NCBI RefSeq assembly: GCF_900626075.1
Contig: NZ_UYZY01000006.1
Span: 62,001-126,000, forward strand
Length of the DNA: 64,000 nt
Direction of reading: 5' to 3'
Origin: Clostridium transplantifaecale
GTDB taxonomy: Bacteria; Bacillota; Clostridia; Lachnospirales; Lachnospiraceae
The notes beneath the pieces were generated by a model. The model was not told the DNA's origin, ran no database searches, and was given only the letters and a program-made list of their open reading frames with translations. This document shows positions 18,502 to 27,016 of this stretch, piece after piece. The translations under genes were made by a program, and so were the position numbers. Numbering within the stretch: the stretch's first letter is position 1; every line of letters begins with the position of its first letter.

Positions 18502-19338
18502 ATGACACCCGGTTACATTCATTCGATTGAATCCATGGGGCTGGTTGACGGACCCGGTATCAGGACGGTGCTCTTTTTACAGGGCTGCCGGCTGCGGTGC
18601 CAATACTGCCATAACCCCGATACCTGGAACGTAAAGGGAGGGACTCCGTTTACACCGGAGCAGGTTATACGGAGACTTAAGCGCTTTAAGCCTTATTACG
18701 GCGCCCGGGGAGGCGTGACTTTTTCGGGCGGGGAGCCCCTGCTCCAGCCTGATTTTCTTCTGGAAACTTTGTCTTTATGCCGGGAGGAGGGGATTTCCAC
18801 CTGCCTCGACACTGCCGGCTGCGGCATCGGCAGATACCGTGAAATTCTTAGAAACACGGATCTTGTTATTTTTGATGTGAAGCACTATACGGATGAAGGA
18901 TACAGAGCGGTTACGGGGCAGTCGCCGGATGAGGCGCTGCGCTTTCTGGATGCCGCCGTGAGCAGCGGTGTTCGTTTGTGGATACGCCATGTGGCGGTTC
19001 CCGGGCTTACGGACGGAGAAAAACATTTTACAGGACTCCGGGACTTTATCCGGACACTGCGCGGCGTAGAGAAAGTGGAACTGCTGCCCTACCATGTACT
19101 GGGAGTGCCAAAATATCATACACTTGGTATTCCCTGTCCGCTGGAACATGTGCCGCCGATGGAGCCCGGGGCCCTGGTTCGATGGCAGCAGGTTATGAAT
19201 AACGGCCTTAAGAATAATGACCTTAAGAATAGCAACCTGAAACGCGTTCACAAAACAGTATTGGATAGTAACTTAAACAGCACACTGCATACCACAGTCA
19301 TTAAGAAAACGGAGGATCAATTATGCCTGTCAATGTAA
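18502..19338 (+). CDS. pflA: Pyruvate formate-lyase activating enzyme
   Basis: 278 residues. A radical SAM enzyme that installs the glycyl radical on PFL. The cluster motif is C29-x3-C33-x2-C36 in GCRLRCQYCHNPDTW, with TFSGGEP as the SAM-contacting region near 73-79. Family members are about 240-260 residues. The extra C-terminal 40-odd residues begin with three tandem 15-base repeats (NNGLK, NNDLK, NSNLK; 19198-19242) and are polar and Asn/Lys/Leu-rich, unlike the family. The gene overlaps pflB by 16 bases and is preceded by AAAGGAGG. Confidence 0.94.
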   Translation: MTPGYIHSIESMGLVDGPGIRTVLFLQGCRLRCQYCHNPDTWNVKGGTPFTPEQVIRRLKRFKPYYGARGGVTFSGGEPLLQPDFLLETLSLCREEGISTCLDTAGCGIGRYREILRNTDLVIFDVKHYTDEGYRAVTGQSPDEALRFLDAAVSSGVRLWIRHVAVPGLTDGEKHFTGLRDFIRTLRGVEKVELLPYHVLGVPKYHTLGIPCPLEHVPPMEPGALVRWQQVMNNGLKNNDLKNSNLKRVHKTVLDSNLNSTLHTTVIKKTEDQLCLSM

Positions 19339-21566
19339 ATAATAAAGCCTGGGAAGGATTTCGCACCGGAGAATGGCGCCATCTTGTAAATGTCCGCAAT
19401 TTTATCCAGAAAAACTACACACCCTACACCGGAGACGCTGCGTTTCTGGCTCCTCCTACCGGCCGTACTTTGAAAGTCTGGCAAAAGGCGCACGCCCTGA
19501 TTGTGGAGGAAGTGAAAAAAGGCATAATCGATGTGGAAACGAATGTTGTTTCCGGCATCAACAATTTTGCTCCCGGTTATATTGACAGGGAAAATGAGGT
19601 GATTGTAGGTTTGCAGACCGACGCGCCTTTAAAGCGGATCGTCAATCCGTTTGGCGGTATCCGCACCGCCAACCAGGCCCTTGAACAATACGGGTATCAG
19701 TTGAATCCTGAGATCGAAAAACATTTCCGGCTGTACCGGAAAACCCACAATGACGGTGTGTTTGACGCCTATCCCGAACGCACCCGGCTGGCCCGTTCGG
19801 CCGGGCTGCTCACCGGTCTGCCGGATGCCTACGGGCGCGGCCGCATTGTGGGTGACTACCGCCGAATTCCCCTGTACGGCACCGATTTTCTGATTGAGGA
19901 GAAAGAAAAAGATCTGGATATGCTGGACGGAGCTATGACGGATGAAAGAATCCGCCTCAGAGAGGAGGTCCGTATGCAGATTCGGGCACTGGACGAGATG
20001 GCGGAAATGGCGGAAACATATGGCTGCGACATCCGGCGCCCCGCCGGCAATGCCCGGGAAGCCGTGCAGAACCTATACCTGGCCTATCTGGCCGGAATTA
20101 AGGAAAATAACGGCGCAGCCACCAGCTTGGGCAGAACCGCGACCTTCCTGGACATCTATATTAAGCGGGACCTCGATTTGGGAATACTGGATGAAGCAGG
20201 CGCCCAGGAGCTGATCGACCAATTTATTATCAAGCTGCGCCTTGTGCGCCATTTGCGCACACCGGAATATAATGAACTCTTCGGCGGCGATCCCACCTGG
20301 GTTACGGAGGCTCTCGGCGGAATGGGCATAGACGGCCGCACGCTGGTCACCCGTACCACGTTCCGTTACCTCCATACGCTGACAAACCTAGGAACTGCCC
20401 CGGAACCCAACCTGACCGTGCTGTGGAGCGGCAGTCTGCCGGGCCCGTTTAAAGAATACTGCTCAGGGATGAGCATATCCACCGACTCCCTCCAGTACGA
20501 AAATGATGATCTGATGCGCCCTTTGTACGGTGACGATTACTGTATCGCCTGCTGTGTTTCGGCAATGGCGGTCGGAAAACAGATGCAGTTTTTCGGAGCC
20601 AGGGCCAATCTTGCCAAAAGTCTGCTGTATGCAATTAACGGAGGAATGGATGAGAAAAAGGGCCTGCATGTCATTCCCGAAATTCCCCTGGATACCGATG
20701 AGATTCTGGATTATCCGAAGGTGCTGGGAAACTATAAGAAAGTGCTCTCCTATGTTGCGGGTCTGTACGTGGATACGATCAATATCATCCACTATATGCA
20801 TGACAAATATGCCTATGAAGCCAGTCAAATGGCCCTGCACGACACTCTGGTGGAACGGCTGGCCGCTTTTGGAGTGGCCGGCCTCTCTATCGCTGCAGAC
20901 TCTCTCTCCGCCATCAAATTTGCCGCCGTAAAGCCGGTACGGAATCAAAATGGAATTGCCGTCGGCTTTGAGGTGGAGGGAAGTTTTCCAAAGTACGGCA
21001 ATGACGACGACAGGGTGGACGATATTGCGGTGGAGCTTATGGCCTTTTTCTCCGGTGAGCTAAAAAAACACGCCCTGTACCGAAATGCCGTTCACACGCT
21101 CTCCGCCCTCACTATTACCAGCAATGTCATGTATGGAAAGAAAACGGGAGCCACTCCGGACGGCCGAAAAGCAGGTGAACCATTTGCCCCCGGTGCGAAT
21201 CCCATGCACGGCCGCGACGAAAACGGCGCCCTGGCCTCCCTGAATTCCGTAGCAAAGCTCCCTTACAGAGCCGTCTGCCAGGACGGCGTCTCCAACACAT
21301 TTTCCATTGTCCCCGATGCACTTGGAAAATCACCCGACGAGCGGATTAAAAACCTTGTTTCCATTCTGGACGGATATTTTATCCAGGGAGCCCACCACCT
21401 TAACGTCAATGTAATGAACCGCCAGATTCTCATGGATGCCATGGAACACCCGGGAGAATATCCGACTTTAACCATCCGCGTTTCCGGCTATGCAGTCAAC
21501 TTTAACCGTCTCACCCGGGAACAGCAGTTAGAGGTAATCAAACGTACCTTCCACGAACAGATGTAG
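19323..21566 (+). CDS. pflB: Formate C-acetyltransferase (pyruvate formate-lyase)
   Basis: 747 residues, close to E. coli PflB. Converts pyruvate and CoA to acetyl-CoA and formate without oxygen, in the cytosol. The catalytic cysteine pair is in DYCIACCVSAM near residue 410, followed by VGKQMQFFGARANLAK. The glycyl-radical site is RVSGYAVNF near the C-terminus. AGGAGG-like AACGGAGGATC precedes the ATG inside the pflA end. Expression is coupled to pflA and gated by the ZTP riboswitch, tying formate production to one-carbon folate status. Confidence 0.97.
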   Translation: MPVNVNNKAWEGFRTGEWRHLVNVRNFIQKNYTPYTGDAAFLAPPTGRTLKVWQKAHALIVEEVKKGIIDVETNVVSGINNFAPGYIDRENEVIVGLQTDAPLKRIVNPFGGIRTANQALEQYGYQLNPEIEKHFRLYRKTHNDGVFDAYPERTRLARSAGLLTGLPDAYGRGRIVGDYRRIPLYGTDFLIEEKEKDLDMLDGAMTDERIRLREEVRMQIRALDEMAEMAETYGCDIRRPAGNAREAVQNLYLAYLAGIKENNGAATSLGRTATFLDIYIKRDLDLGILDEAGAQELIDQFIIKLRLVRHLRTPEYNELFGGDPTWVTEALGGMGIDGRTLVTRTTFRYLHTLTNLGTAPEPNLTVLWSGSLPGPFKEYCSGMSISTDSLQYENDDLMRPLYGDDYCIACCVSAMAVGKQMQFFGARANLAKSLLYAINGGMDEKKGLHVIPEIPLDTDEILDYPKVLGNYKKVLSYVAGLYVDTINIIHYMHDKYAYEASQMALHDTLVERLAAFGVAGLSIAADSLSAIKFAAVKPVRNQNGIAVGFEVEGSFPKYGNDDDRVDDIAVELMAFFSGELKKHALYRNAVHTLSALTITSNVMYGKKTGATPDGRKAGEPFAPGANPMHGRDENGALASLNSVAKLPYRAVCQDGVSNTFSIVPDALGKSPDERIKNLVSILDGYFIQGAHHLNVNVMNRQILMDAMEHPGEYPTLTIRVSGYAVNFNRLTREQQLEVIKRTFHEQM

Positions 21567-21569
21567 TTA

Positions 21570-21613
21570 GTTACTGTTCACTCCCTGCGCAGTAACTGCA
21601 GGTACTGTTTTTC
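21570..21613 (+). terminator. Hairpins after pflB, with dispersed-repeat sequence
   Basis: GTTACTG/CAGTAAC (21570-21596) closes a first hairpin, and CAGTA/TACTG around CTGCAG (21591-21608) closes a second, followed by TTTTT. The second is a plausible terminator. The first belongs to the GTTACTGTTCACTC repeat family. Confidence 0.55.
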
Positions 21614-21691
21614 CCATTTCCGTTCCACCGTTCTCTGGACAACCAAATAAAACCATGTTACAATCATTAGGATACAAAGGAGGTTTTATCC

Positions 21692-22090
21692 ATGGATTAT
21701 TATGACAGCAATGATAACCAATATAATAACGGACCCGAGAACGGACGGAACCAGGGAGGAAAGCCCGCAGGCGGACCGCCGAAGCAGCCCAACGGAATGG
21801 CAACGGTTTCCCTGATCTGCGGCATTATCGGTGTCCTTTCTCTCTGTGCCTGTATTGCATTTCCCTTATCCATTATCCTGGGAGTAGCTGCTATCGTCCT
21901 TTCCTTTCTTTCGAGAAAAGGAGAACCGTTTACCGGCATGGCTATTGCGGGACTTGTATTAGGCATCCTTGCACTGGTGCTCGGCGTAGCCGAAGGCCTG
22001 TATATGATTGCAGTTAATTTCATGCTCCGCGATCCGCAGATGTCTTCCATGTTTGATCAGATACTGGATCAGTACCAGAATGCGCAGTAA
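21692..22090 (+). CDS. DUF4190-type small membrane protein
   Basis: 132 residues. The N-terminal 30 or so residues are Asn/Gly/Pro-rich and hydrophilic. Two hydrophobic segments follow at about 37-70 (ATVSLICGIIGVLSLCACI...) and 80-110 (TGMAIAGLVLGILALVLGV). This is the layout of the DUF4190 family. Function unknown. It has a strong AAAGGAGG site and is separated from the next, convergent gene by a strong bidirectional terminator, so it is monocistronic. Confidence 0.75.
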   Translation: MDYYDSNDNQYNNGPENGRNQGGKPAGGPPKQPNGMATVSLICGIIGVLSLCACIAFPLSIILGVAAIVLSFLSRKGEPFTGMAIAGLVLGILALVLGVAEGLYMIAVNFMLRDPQMSSMFDQILDQYQNAQ

Positions 22091-22136
22091 CACTACCGCA
22101 TAATGAGATTCAACTATATGTACGGTAAACAACTAT

Positions 22137-22203
22137 ATATACTGATGTAAAAAGGCACACTTCACGGTTTAACCGTAACGTGTGCCTTTTTACATCAGTA
22201 TAT
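22137..22203. terminator. Bidirectional terminator with perfect 24-bp arms
   Basis: The arms 22137-22160 and 22180-22203 are exact complements, each including a GGCACAC/GTGTGCC core next to AAAAA/TTTTT. The 19-base loop holds a smaller ACGGTTTAACCGT palindrome. It sits between convergent genes and overlaps the last codons of the DUF2752 gene. Confidence 0.85.
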
Positions 22204-22551
22204 CCCGGCCAGCAAATCCACATGCCTCACCAGCAGGTAATAATTTTTAACTACAAAATTGACAGCCAGAATCGCAATTCCGATAAACAGCACCGTCATC
22301 CAAACCGCAGGGCGCGGCGTTTTCTTTTTCCGCATGCAGTAAAAACGGTACATCAAAAAAGAGGGAATGGACACCGCCATATAAAGTACAAGCGGGTTAA
22401 GCCAGATACTGTCCGCAATCCGCCCGTGAAGCAGCGCCAAAAACGCCCTGGTTCCTCCGCAGCCGGGACAATATGCTCCCGTCACCACATGGAACAGGCA
22501 GGGATAGATGCCCTGGCTGGCGCTTTCAATAAGCTCTGCTAAAATTCTCAT
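22195..22551 (-). CDS. DUF2752 membrane protein
   Basis: 118 residues. The signature CPGCGGTRAFLALLHGRI at about 28-45 is the hallmark of DUF2752, followed by two hydrophobic segments near 53-72 and 84-103 and a basic stretch (CMRKKKTPRP) between. The function of the family is unknown. It starts 64 bases after aspartate kinase and may be co-transcribed with it. DUF2752 genes are often found near DUF4190 or TM2-type genes, as here. Confidence 0.85.
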   Translation of the reverse strand: MRILAELIESASQGIYPCLFHVVTGAYCPGCGGTRAFLALLHGRIADSIWLNPLVLYMAVSIPSFLMYRFYCMRKKKTPRPAVWMTVLFIGIAILAVNFVVKNYYLLVRHVDLLAGIY

Positions 22552-22615
22552 TCTTTCGTCTCCTCACCGGAACGCGCCAGACAATGAATCGGGCCGGACC
22601 GGCCAGTCTTCTTCA

Positions 22616-23824
22616 TTAATCAGCGAGCGCAAATGCGTCGTGTACCACGCGCATCGCCCGGTTTGTATCCACCTCGTCAATCAGGACCGTAATACGGATC
22701 TCGGAGGTGGCAATCATCTTGATATTGATATTCGCGCTGGACATCGCTTCGAACATCTTCGCCGCAACACCGGGATTACTTGTCATTCCGGCTCCGATAA
22801 TGGAAATCTTTGCCACCGTGTCGTCGGCGCTGACCGACTGGGCCGTCAGCATCTCAAGGTGCACATTAATAAGCTCCAGCGTCTCCTGTAAATCCGTACG
22901 GGCCACCGTGAAGGAGATATCCTTCTTATTGTCACGCCCTACAGACTGAATAATAATATCTACGTTAATCTGATGTCTGGCCAGAAGATTGAACAGACGG
23001 AAAGCGATTCCCGGTTCATCACTCACACCAAGCACAGAAACTCTGGCTGTATTTTTATCTGCGGCCACACCGCTTACCAACATCTTCTCCATAGTGGTTT
23101 TCTCCTTAATGATCGTACCTTCCGCCCTGGTCATACTGGAAAGGACCATCAGTTTTACTCCGTACCGTTTGGCCATCTCCACCGAACGGTTGTGCAGAAC
23201 CTTCGCGCCCAGGGATGCAAATTCCAGCATCTCGTCGTATGAAACCTCCGAGAGTTTCCTCGCATTTGGCACAATCCTCGGATCTGCCGTATAAACGCCG
23301 TCCACGTCCGTATAAATCTCGCAGAGGTCGGCGTGGAGGGCAACTGCCAGCGCAACCGCCGTCGTGTCCGAACCGCCCCTTCCCAGAGTCGTCATATCAT
23401 CATATTTATTAATGCCCTGGAAACCTGTGATTACCACAATCTTCCTGGCATCCAGCTCATTCCGGATTCTCTCCGTCTCAATTCTCTTGAGCTTTGCCTG
23501 TCCGTAAGCGGATGTTGTCCTCATCGCCACCTGGGACGCATTGAGGGAAACCGCCTGGACCCCCAGCGACTGAAATGCCATCGCCATAAGCGCTACGGAA
23601 ATCTGCTCTCCTGTCACCAGAAGCATGTCCATCTCACGTTTCGACGGCGTGTCCGTAATCTCATGTGCCTTTTCCAGCAGGCCATCCGTCGTCTTTCCCA
23701 TGGCGGACAATACAACCACCACGTCATAACCTTTTTCATAATCCTCAATACAGCGTCTCGCCACATTGAAAATCTTCTCTTTATCGGCTACAGAACTGCC
23801 TCCGAATTTTTTCACGACCAGCAT
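22616..23824 (-). CDS. lysC: Aspartate kinase
   Basis: 402 residues. Phosphorylates aspartate in the first step of lysine, threonine and methionine synthesis. The kinase domain opens with VVKKFGGSSVADKEKI; GRGGSDTTAVALA and the ITDVDGVYTADPR-like IYTDVDGVYTADPRI follow. Two ACT domains fill residues from about 265 (VSVLGVSDEPGIAFRLFNLL and ISIIGAGMTSNPGVAAKMFEA), indicating feedback control by amino acids. No lysine riboswitch was recognised in the leader. Gene symbol by function; the isozyme class is not determined. Confidence 0.93.
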   Translation of the reverse strand: MLVVKKFGGSSVADKEKIFNVARRCIEDYEKGYDVVVVLSAMGKTTDGLLEKAHEITDTPSKREMDMLLVTGEQISVALMAMAFQSLGVQAVSLNASQVAMRTTSAYGQAKLKRIETERIRNELDARKIVVITGFQGINKYDDMTTLGRGGSDTTAVALAVALHADLCEIYTDVDGVYTADPRIVPNARKLSEVSYDEMLEFASLGAKVLHNRSVEMAKRYGVKLMVLSSMTRAEGTIIKEKTTMEKMLVSGVAADKNTARVSVLGVSDEPGIAFRLFNLLARHQINVDIIIQSVGRDNKKDISFTVARTDLQETLELINVHLEMLTAQSVSADDTVAKISIIGAGMTSNPGVAAKMFEAMSSANINIKMIATSEIRITVLIDEVDTNRAMRVVHDAFALAD

Positions 23825-23919
23825 AAATTGCCCGTCCTCCTGTGTAGTTTAGAAATTATTATCCACATCGCAGCCAGAGAGCAGCTTCGCCGCAAACAGT
23901 GACATATTTCTGTAAATCC

Positions 23920-23940
23920 GTCCGGTGTGAACAGTAATGT
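23920..23940 (-). repeat. Partial dispersed-repeat match in the lysC leader
   Basis: On the minus strand ATTACTGTTCACACCGGA resembles the TTACTGTTCAC part of the repeat family. Only this short half is present. Confidence 0.35.
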
Positions 23941-23951
23941 TTAGAATTTTT

Positions 23952-23980
23952 ATTTTATAACAAAAGTATCACGGTGTCAA
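23952..23980 (-). promoter_or_regulatory. Sigma-A promoter for lysC
   Basis: Minus-strand -35 TTGACA (23975-23980), 17-base spacer, -10 TAAAAT (23952-23957), leaving a leader of about 120 bases before the start codon. Confidence 0.7.
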
Positions 23981-24082
23981 ATATTCTCTCATTGCGGAGG
24001 AAGCAGGATATTTTGAAGGAGCGGTGATAGTATCGGCGATGCAGCGATAATTCAGCCGGTGCCCTCTTCTTCGCAGCGGGAC

Positions 24083-24124
24083 AAAAAATACCCGGCGAGC
24101 TGGAAGATACGGCATCACCGGGTA
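24083..24124 (-). terminator. Terminator of the ureide operon
   Basis: On the minus strand TACCCGG and CCGGGTA form a stem with additional inner pairing, followed by ATTTTTTG. It lies 59 bases after the symporter stop codon. No other feature stands out between 23981 and 24182. Confidence 0.75.
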
Positions 24125-24182
24125 TATATTCTCATTGCTTTCAAAAAATCACATTTTCATTGACGGCCGTAAACAACTTCCT

Positions 24183-25622
24183 CTACTGTTCATCCGTCTC
24201 CTTTGGAAAAAATTGTTCTATAATCTCCTGAGGCACCGGCGCCGTCATTTTGCTGACTGCTACCAGTGTAACAAAACTGACGATGATAGCCGGCAGCGCG
24301 GCATAGATTCCGGCCGGCTGGCCAAGTGCATACCAGATACACGCTGTGACAAAACCGGTGAGCATACTTGCCGCCGCTCCTGTTTTATTCGCTCCCTTCC
24401 AAACAACGCCAACCATCGTCAGCACTGCCATAGAAGCTCCCATCAGCGTAACTGCCTTTACCTGGATAAACTGAATCGCGTCATTAATTACAAATGTAGC
24501 AAGAATTGCTCCGATTCCAATCACAATTGTAGCTGCTCTGGAAATCTGCAGCTTCTGTTTATCCGTAAGATCCGGCCGGACATATTTCCCCCAGAGATCG
24601 TTGCTGAATGTTGTTGCCGACAATAAGAGTAACGAATCCGCAGTGGAAATGATGGCGGCAATTACCGCGGCAAACATGATTCCGCCGCTGACCGGTGAAA
24701 GCATCTGAGTGACCAGGCCAACAAATACAAGATCCTGTTTTTCAATACCCGGCAGCAAAATCATGCCGCAAATCCCTATAATTACCAGAGGTATATAAAA
24801 TAACAAGAGGCCTATCCCAGTGTATCCCTGCGATCTTGAAGCAATCTCCGGAGTCTGGGCGGAGAAGAAACGGGCTATAAACTGAGGGGCTCCAAAATTA
24901 CAGATTCCCCATGTCACTACCCAGGAAAAGGCGGTAATTGGCGGAATTTTTATACTGAATGCACTGACAAATTCCGGGCTGATTGCCGCTATCTGTCTGT
25001 TCATTTCAGTAAAACCGCCTACTAAACCTAAAAACTTAATAGCCATCATCCATACGCCGATAATGATAATAAAGGAACATATAGTATCCGTCCACGCTAC
25101 CGCCTTCATCCCGCCCATAGCGGTAAACAGCAGAAAAATCAGCAGCAAAACGAAACAGCATACCGCTTTATTCCAGTTGACAAAAGTCTGTAGAATGGTG
25201 ATTCCTCCAATAACCTGAGCCGCCAGTAATGCGGTGCAGCAAACAACAATCAACAGTGAGGCAAATGCTGCGTGGCGTTTTCCAAACCGTTCATCAATAA
25301 ATTGCGGGAGGGTATCGCACCCCGTCTTACGAAGACGTTTTGCAAACCAGATACATGCCAGAAAAGAGGTAACAAACGTGCCGGCACAATTCCACCAGCC
25401 CGGCCAGCCGTTCAGGTAGTAATACCCCATATAGCTGACAATCGAAGCAGAACTTACAATTGTTGCAAAATAAGTACCGGCCATGGGAATCACCCCCAGA
25501 GATTTACCGGCAAGCATCCAGTCTTCTGAACTGTTAATTCCCCTGGAAATGACAAGTCCCATCACCATCAGTGCAATCATAAAAGCTACAACAATCATGA
25601 GATAAATTGAATTCGTCGTCAT
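24183..25622 (-). CDS. Sodium:solute symporter (SSS family)
   Basis: 479 residues, about twelve to thirteen membrane segments. SSS proteins import small solutes with Na+. SSEDWMLAGKSLGVIPMAGTYFATIVSSAS near residues 28-60 is the family N-terminal pattern, and AVIAAIISTADSLLLLSAT near 330 is the conserved Na+-site region. The start at 25622 follows GGGGAGGAAAGGG and overlaps the stop of the 33-residue peptide upstream (ATGA); the longer frame is rejected. It is the last gene of the ureide/hydantoin operon, so it may import a substrate or an intermediate of that pathway. Confidence 0.88.
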   Translation of the reverse strand: MTTNSIYLMIVVAFMIALMVMGLVISRGINSSEDWMLAGKSLGVIPMAGTYFATIVSSASIVSYMGYYYLNGWPGWWNCAGTFVTSFLACIWFAKRLRKTGCDTLPQFIDERFGKRHAAFASLLIVVCCTALLAAQVIGGITILQTFVNWNKAVCCFVLLLIFLLFTAMGGMKAVAWTDTICSFIIIIGVWMMAIKFLGLVGGFTEMNRQIAAISPEFVSAFSIKIPPITAFSWVVTWGICNFGAPQFIARFFSAQTPEIASRSQGYTGIGLLLFYIPLVIIGICGMILLPGIEKQDLVFVGLVTQMLSPVSGGIMFAAVIAAIISTADSLLLLSATTFSNDLWGKYVRPDLTDKQKLQISRAATIVIGIGAILATFVINDAIQFIQVKAVTLMGASMAVLTMVGVVWKGANKTGAAASMLTGFVTACIWYALGQPAGIYAALPAIIVSFVTLVAVSKMTAPVPQEIIEQFFPKETDEQ

Positions 25623-25720
25623 TTCCCTTTCCTCCCCTTCATGCTGACATAAATAATCGGAAAAATGCCAAAGGCTATATATAATATCCACATTGCTACT
25701 AAACCGCCTGTTACTACCAT
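25619..25720 (-). CDS. Symporter small accessory protein-like peptide
   Basis: 33 residues: a single hydrophobic segment (LVAMWILYIAFGIFPIIYV) and a basic tail (SMKGRKGK). It starts with ATG at 25720 after AGGGGG and its TGA overlaps the ATG of the SSS symporter by 4 bases, so the two are translationally coupled. Small single-span peptides encoded directly before SSS symporters are a known pattern (annotated as symporter small accessory proteins, as I recall). Size, topology and position all fit; a role in symporter assembly is inference. Confidence 0.75.
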   Translation of the reverse strand: MVVTGGLVAMWILYIAFGIFPIIYVSMKGRKGK

Positions 25721-25795
25721 ATGAATCCCCCTTTTCTTAGAGCCCGCCCCTGGCTCTGAACGGATACAGCCGACAGATGCAGCCGAGCTGCAGCT

Positions 25796-26983
25796 TTAAT
25801 CTTCCTGATCCAAAAGCTCCACGGCTCTGTACAAAACCTCCGCACCGTTTTCCAGGTCTTTCGTTTCTGTCCATTCTTCTTTACAGTGGCTGAGTCCATC
25901 CCTGCTGGGCACAAAGATCATCCCCACCGGCAGGCAGTGCGCCATCGGATTGGCATCGTGTCCCGCACCGCTTGGCATAACAATATGACTGACCCCTGAC
26001 CCCTCTGCGGCCTGAGTGATCACCTGCATCAGATGGTTGTCACATGCCACTGAACCCTTATCGATTTTCTTTGTTATTTCAAAGTCCACAGTATCGATTT
26101 CTGCGGCAATTTTTTCTATTTCTTCAATCAGCTTATCTGTCTTTTCTTTCTGCATATGGCGCATCTCAAAAGTGCATTCCACCTGTCCGGGAATCACATT
26201 CTCGGAACCAGGCCAGCACCGGATCGTTCCCACAGTCAGTACCAGTGTGTCGTCAATCCCCCTGCACCTTTCGTCAGCCGCGGCAATCAGCCGCGCCATG
26301 GCCACCATGGCGTCCCGCCTGTTTTTCATCATGGTGGTTCCCGCATGGTTACTGTGGCCGACAGCCGTCACCCGATACCGTACGATTCCCACGATCCCGC
26401 TCACCACACCGATTTCAAGTCCCTCGTTAAATAGCAGATCTCCCTGTTCAATATGTAGTTCCAGATAGCATTTTGCATTTGAAAAATCTCTCCGGCAGTC
26501 CATGATTTCCTGCACTGTATGGTCATATTCCCGCAGCGCCTCCGAAAGACCCGGCTGTTCCCGGTCGACCAGGCCGGCTACGGCGCGGCTGCCAAAGGTT
26601 CCGCCAATCGGATTGGATTCCTCCGCGTTAAACCCGTAAAGTTCCAACGGATGGCGCAAGCATTTCCCCTCTTCCTTCAGGCGGCGTACTACCTCAATCC
26701 CCGCCGCCACACCATAAGCGCCGTCGAACAGACCTCCGGAGGGAACGGTATCCAGATGAGAGCCTATTATGATGCTCCCCAGACCTTCCTCCGTTCCTGG
26801 AAGCAGTCCGTGAATATTTCCCGCCGCATCCCGGTTTACCTCCAGATTAAGTTCACACATCTGCCGCTCTACAATATCCAGCGCTTCAAAGTACGCAGGA
26901 CTATAGCAGCTTCGCGTGTATGAGCCATCCTCGTTTTTCCCTGCCATGCCGATGGCCGCAAGTATCTCTTTGACCTGATTCAT
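25796..26983 (-). CDS. M20-type carbamoylase (allantoate / N-carbamoyl-amino acid amidohydrolase family)
   Basis: 395 residues. The AllC/HyuC branch hydrolyses allantoate or N-carbamoyl-L-amino acids, releasing ammonia and CO2. Marks are IIGSHLDTVPSGGLFDGAYGV (metal His and Asp) near 71-91, GFNAEESNPIGGTFGSRAV near 122-140, LELHIEQG and MPSGAGHDANPMAH with the late metal ligand. This is the family signature, but it does not separate allantoate from carbamoyl-amino acid substrates. It lies 75 bases before the small peptide gene and 33 after the cyclic amidohydrolase, in the middle of the ureide operon. Confidence 0.88.
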   Translation of the reverse strand: MNQVKEILAAIGMAGKNEDGSYTRSCYSPAYFEALDIVERQMCELNLEVNRDAAGNIHGLLPGTEEGLGSIIIGSHLDTVPSGGLFDGAYGVAAGIEVVRRLKEEGKCLRHPLELYGFNAEESNPIGGTFGSRAVAGLVDREQPGLSEALREYDHTVQEIMDCRRDFSNAKCYLELHIEQGDLLFNEGLEIGVVSGIVGIVRYRVTAVGHSNHAGTTMMKNRRDAMVAMARLIAAADERCRGIDDTLVLTVGTIRCWPGSENVIPGQVECTFEMRHMQKEKTDKLIEEIEKIAAEIDTVDFEITKKIDKGSVACDNHLMQVITQAAEGSGVSHIVMPSGAGHDANPMAHCLPVGMIFVPSRDGLSHCKEEWTETKDLENGAEVLYRAVELLDQED

Positions 26984-27016
26984 TCCATATGCCTTCCTTA
27001 CCCTGAGATTATGGTG

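Noticed and set aside
23825..23945. Possible lysine riboswitch in the lysC leader
   Set aside because: The leader is only about 120 bases and I could not find the L-box conserved blocks.
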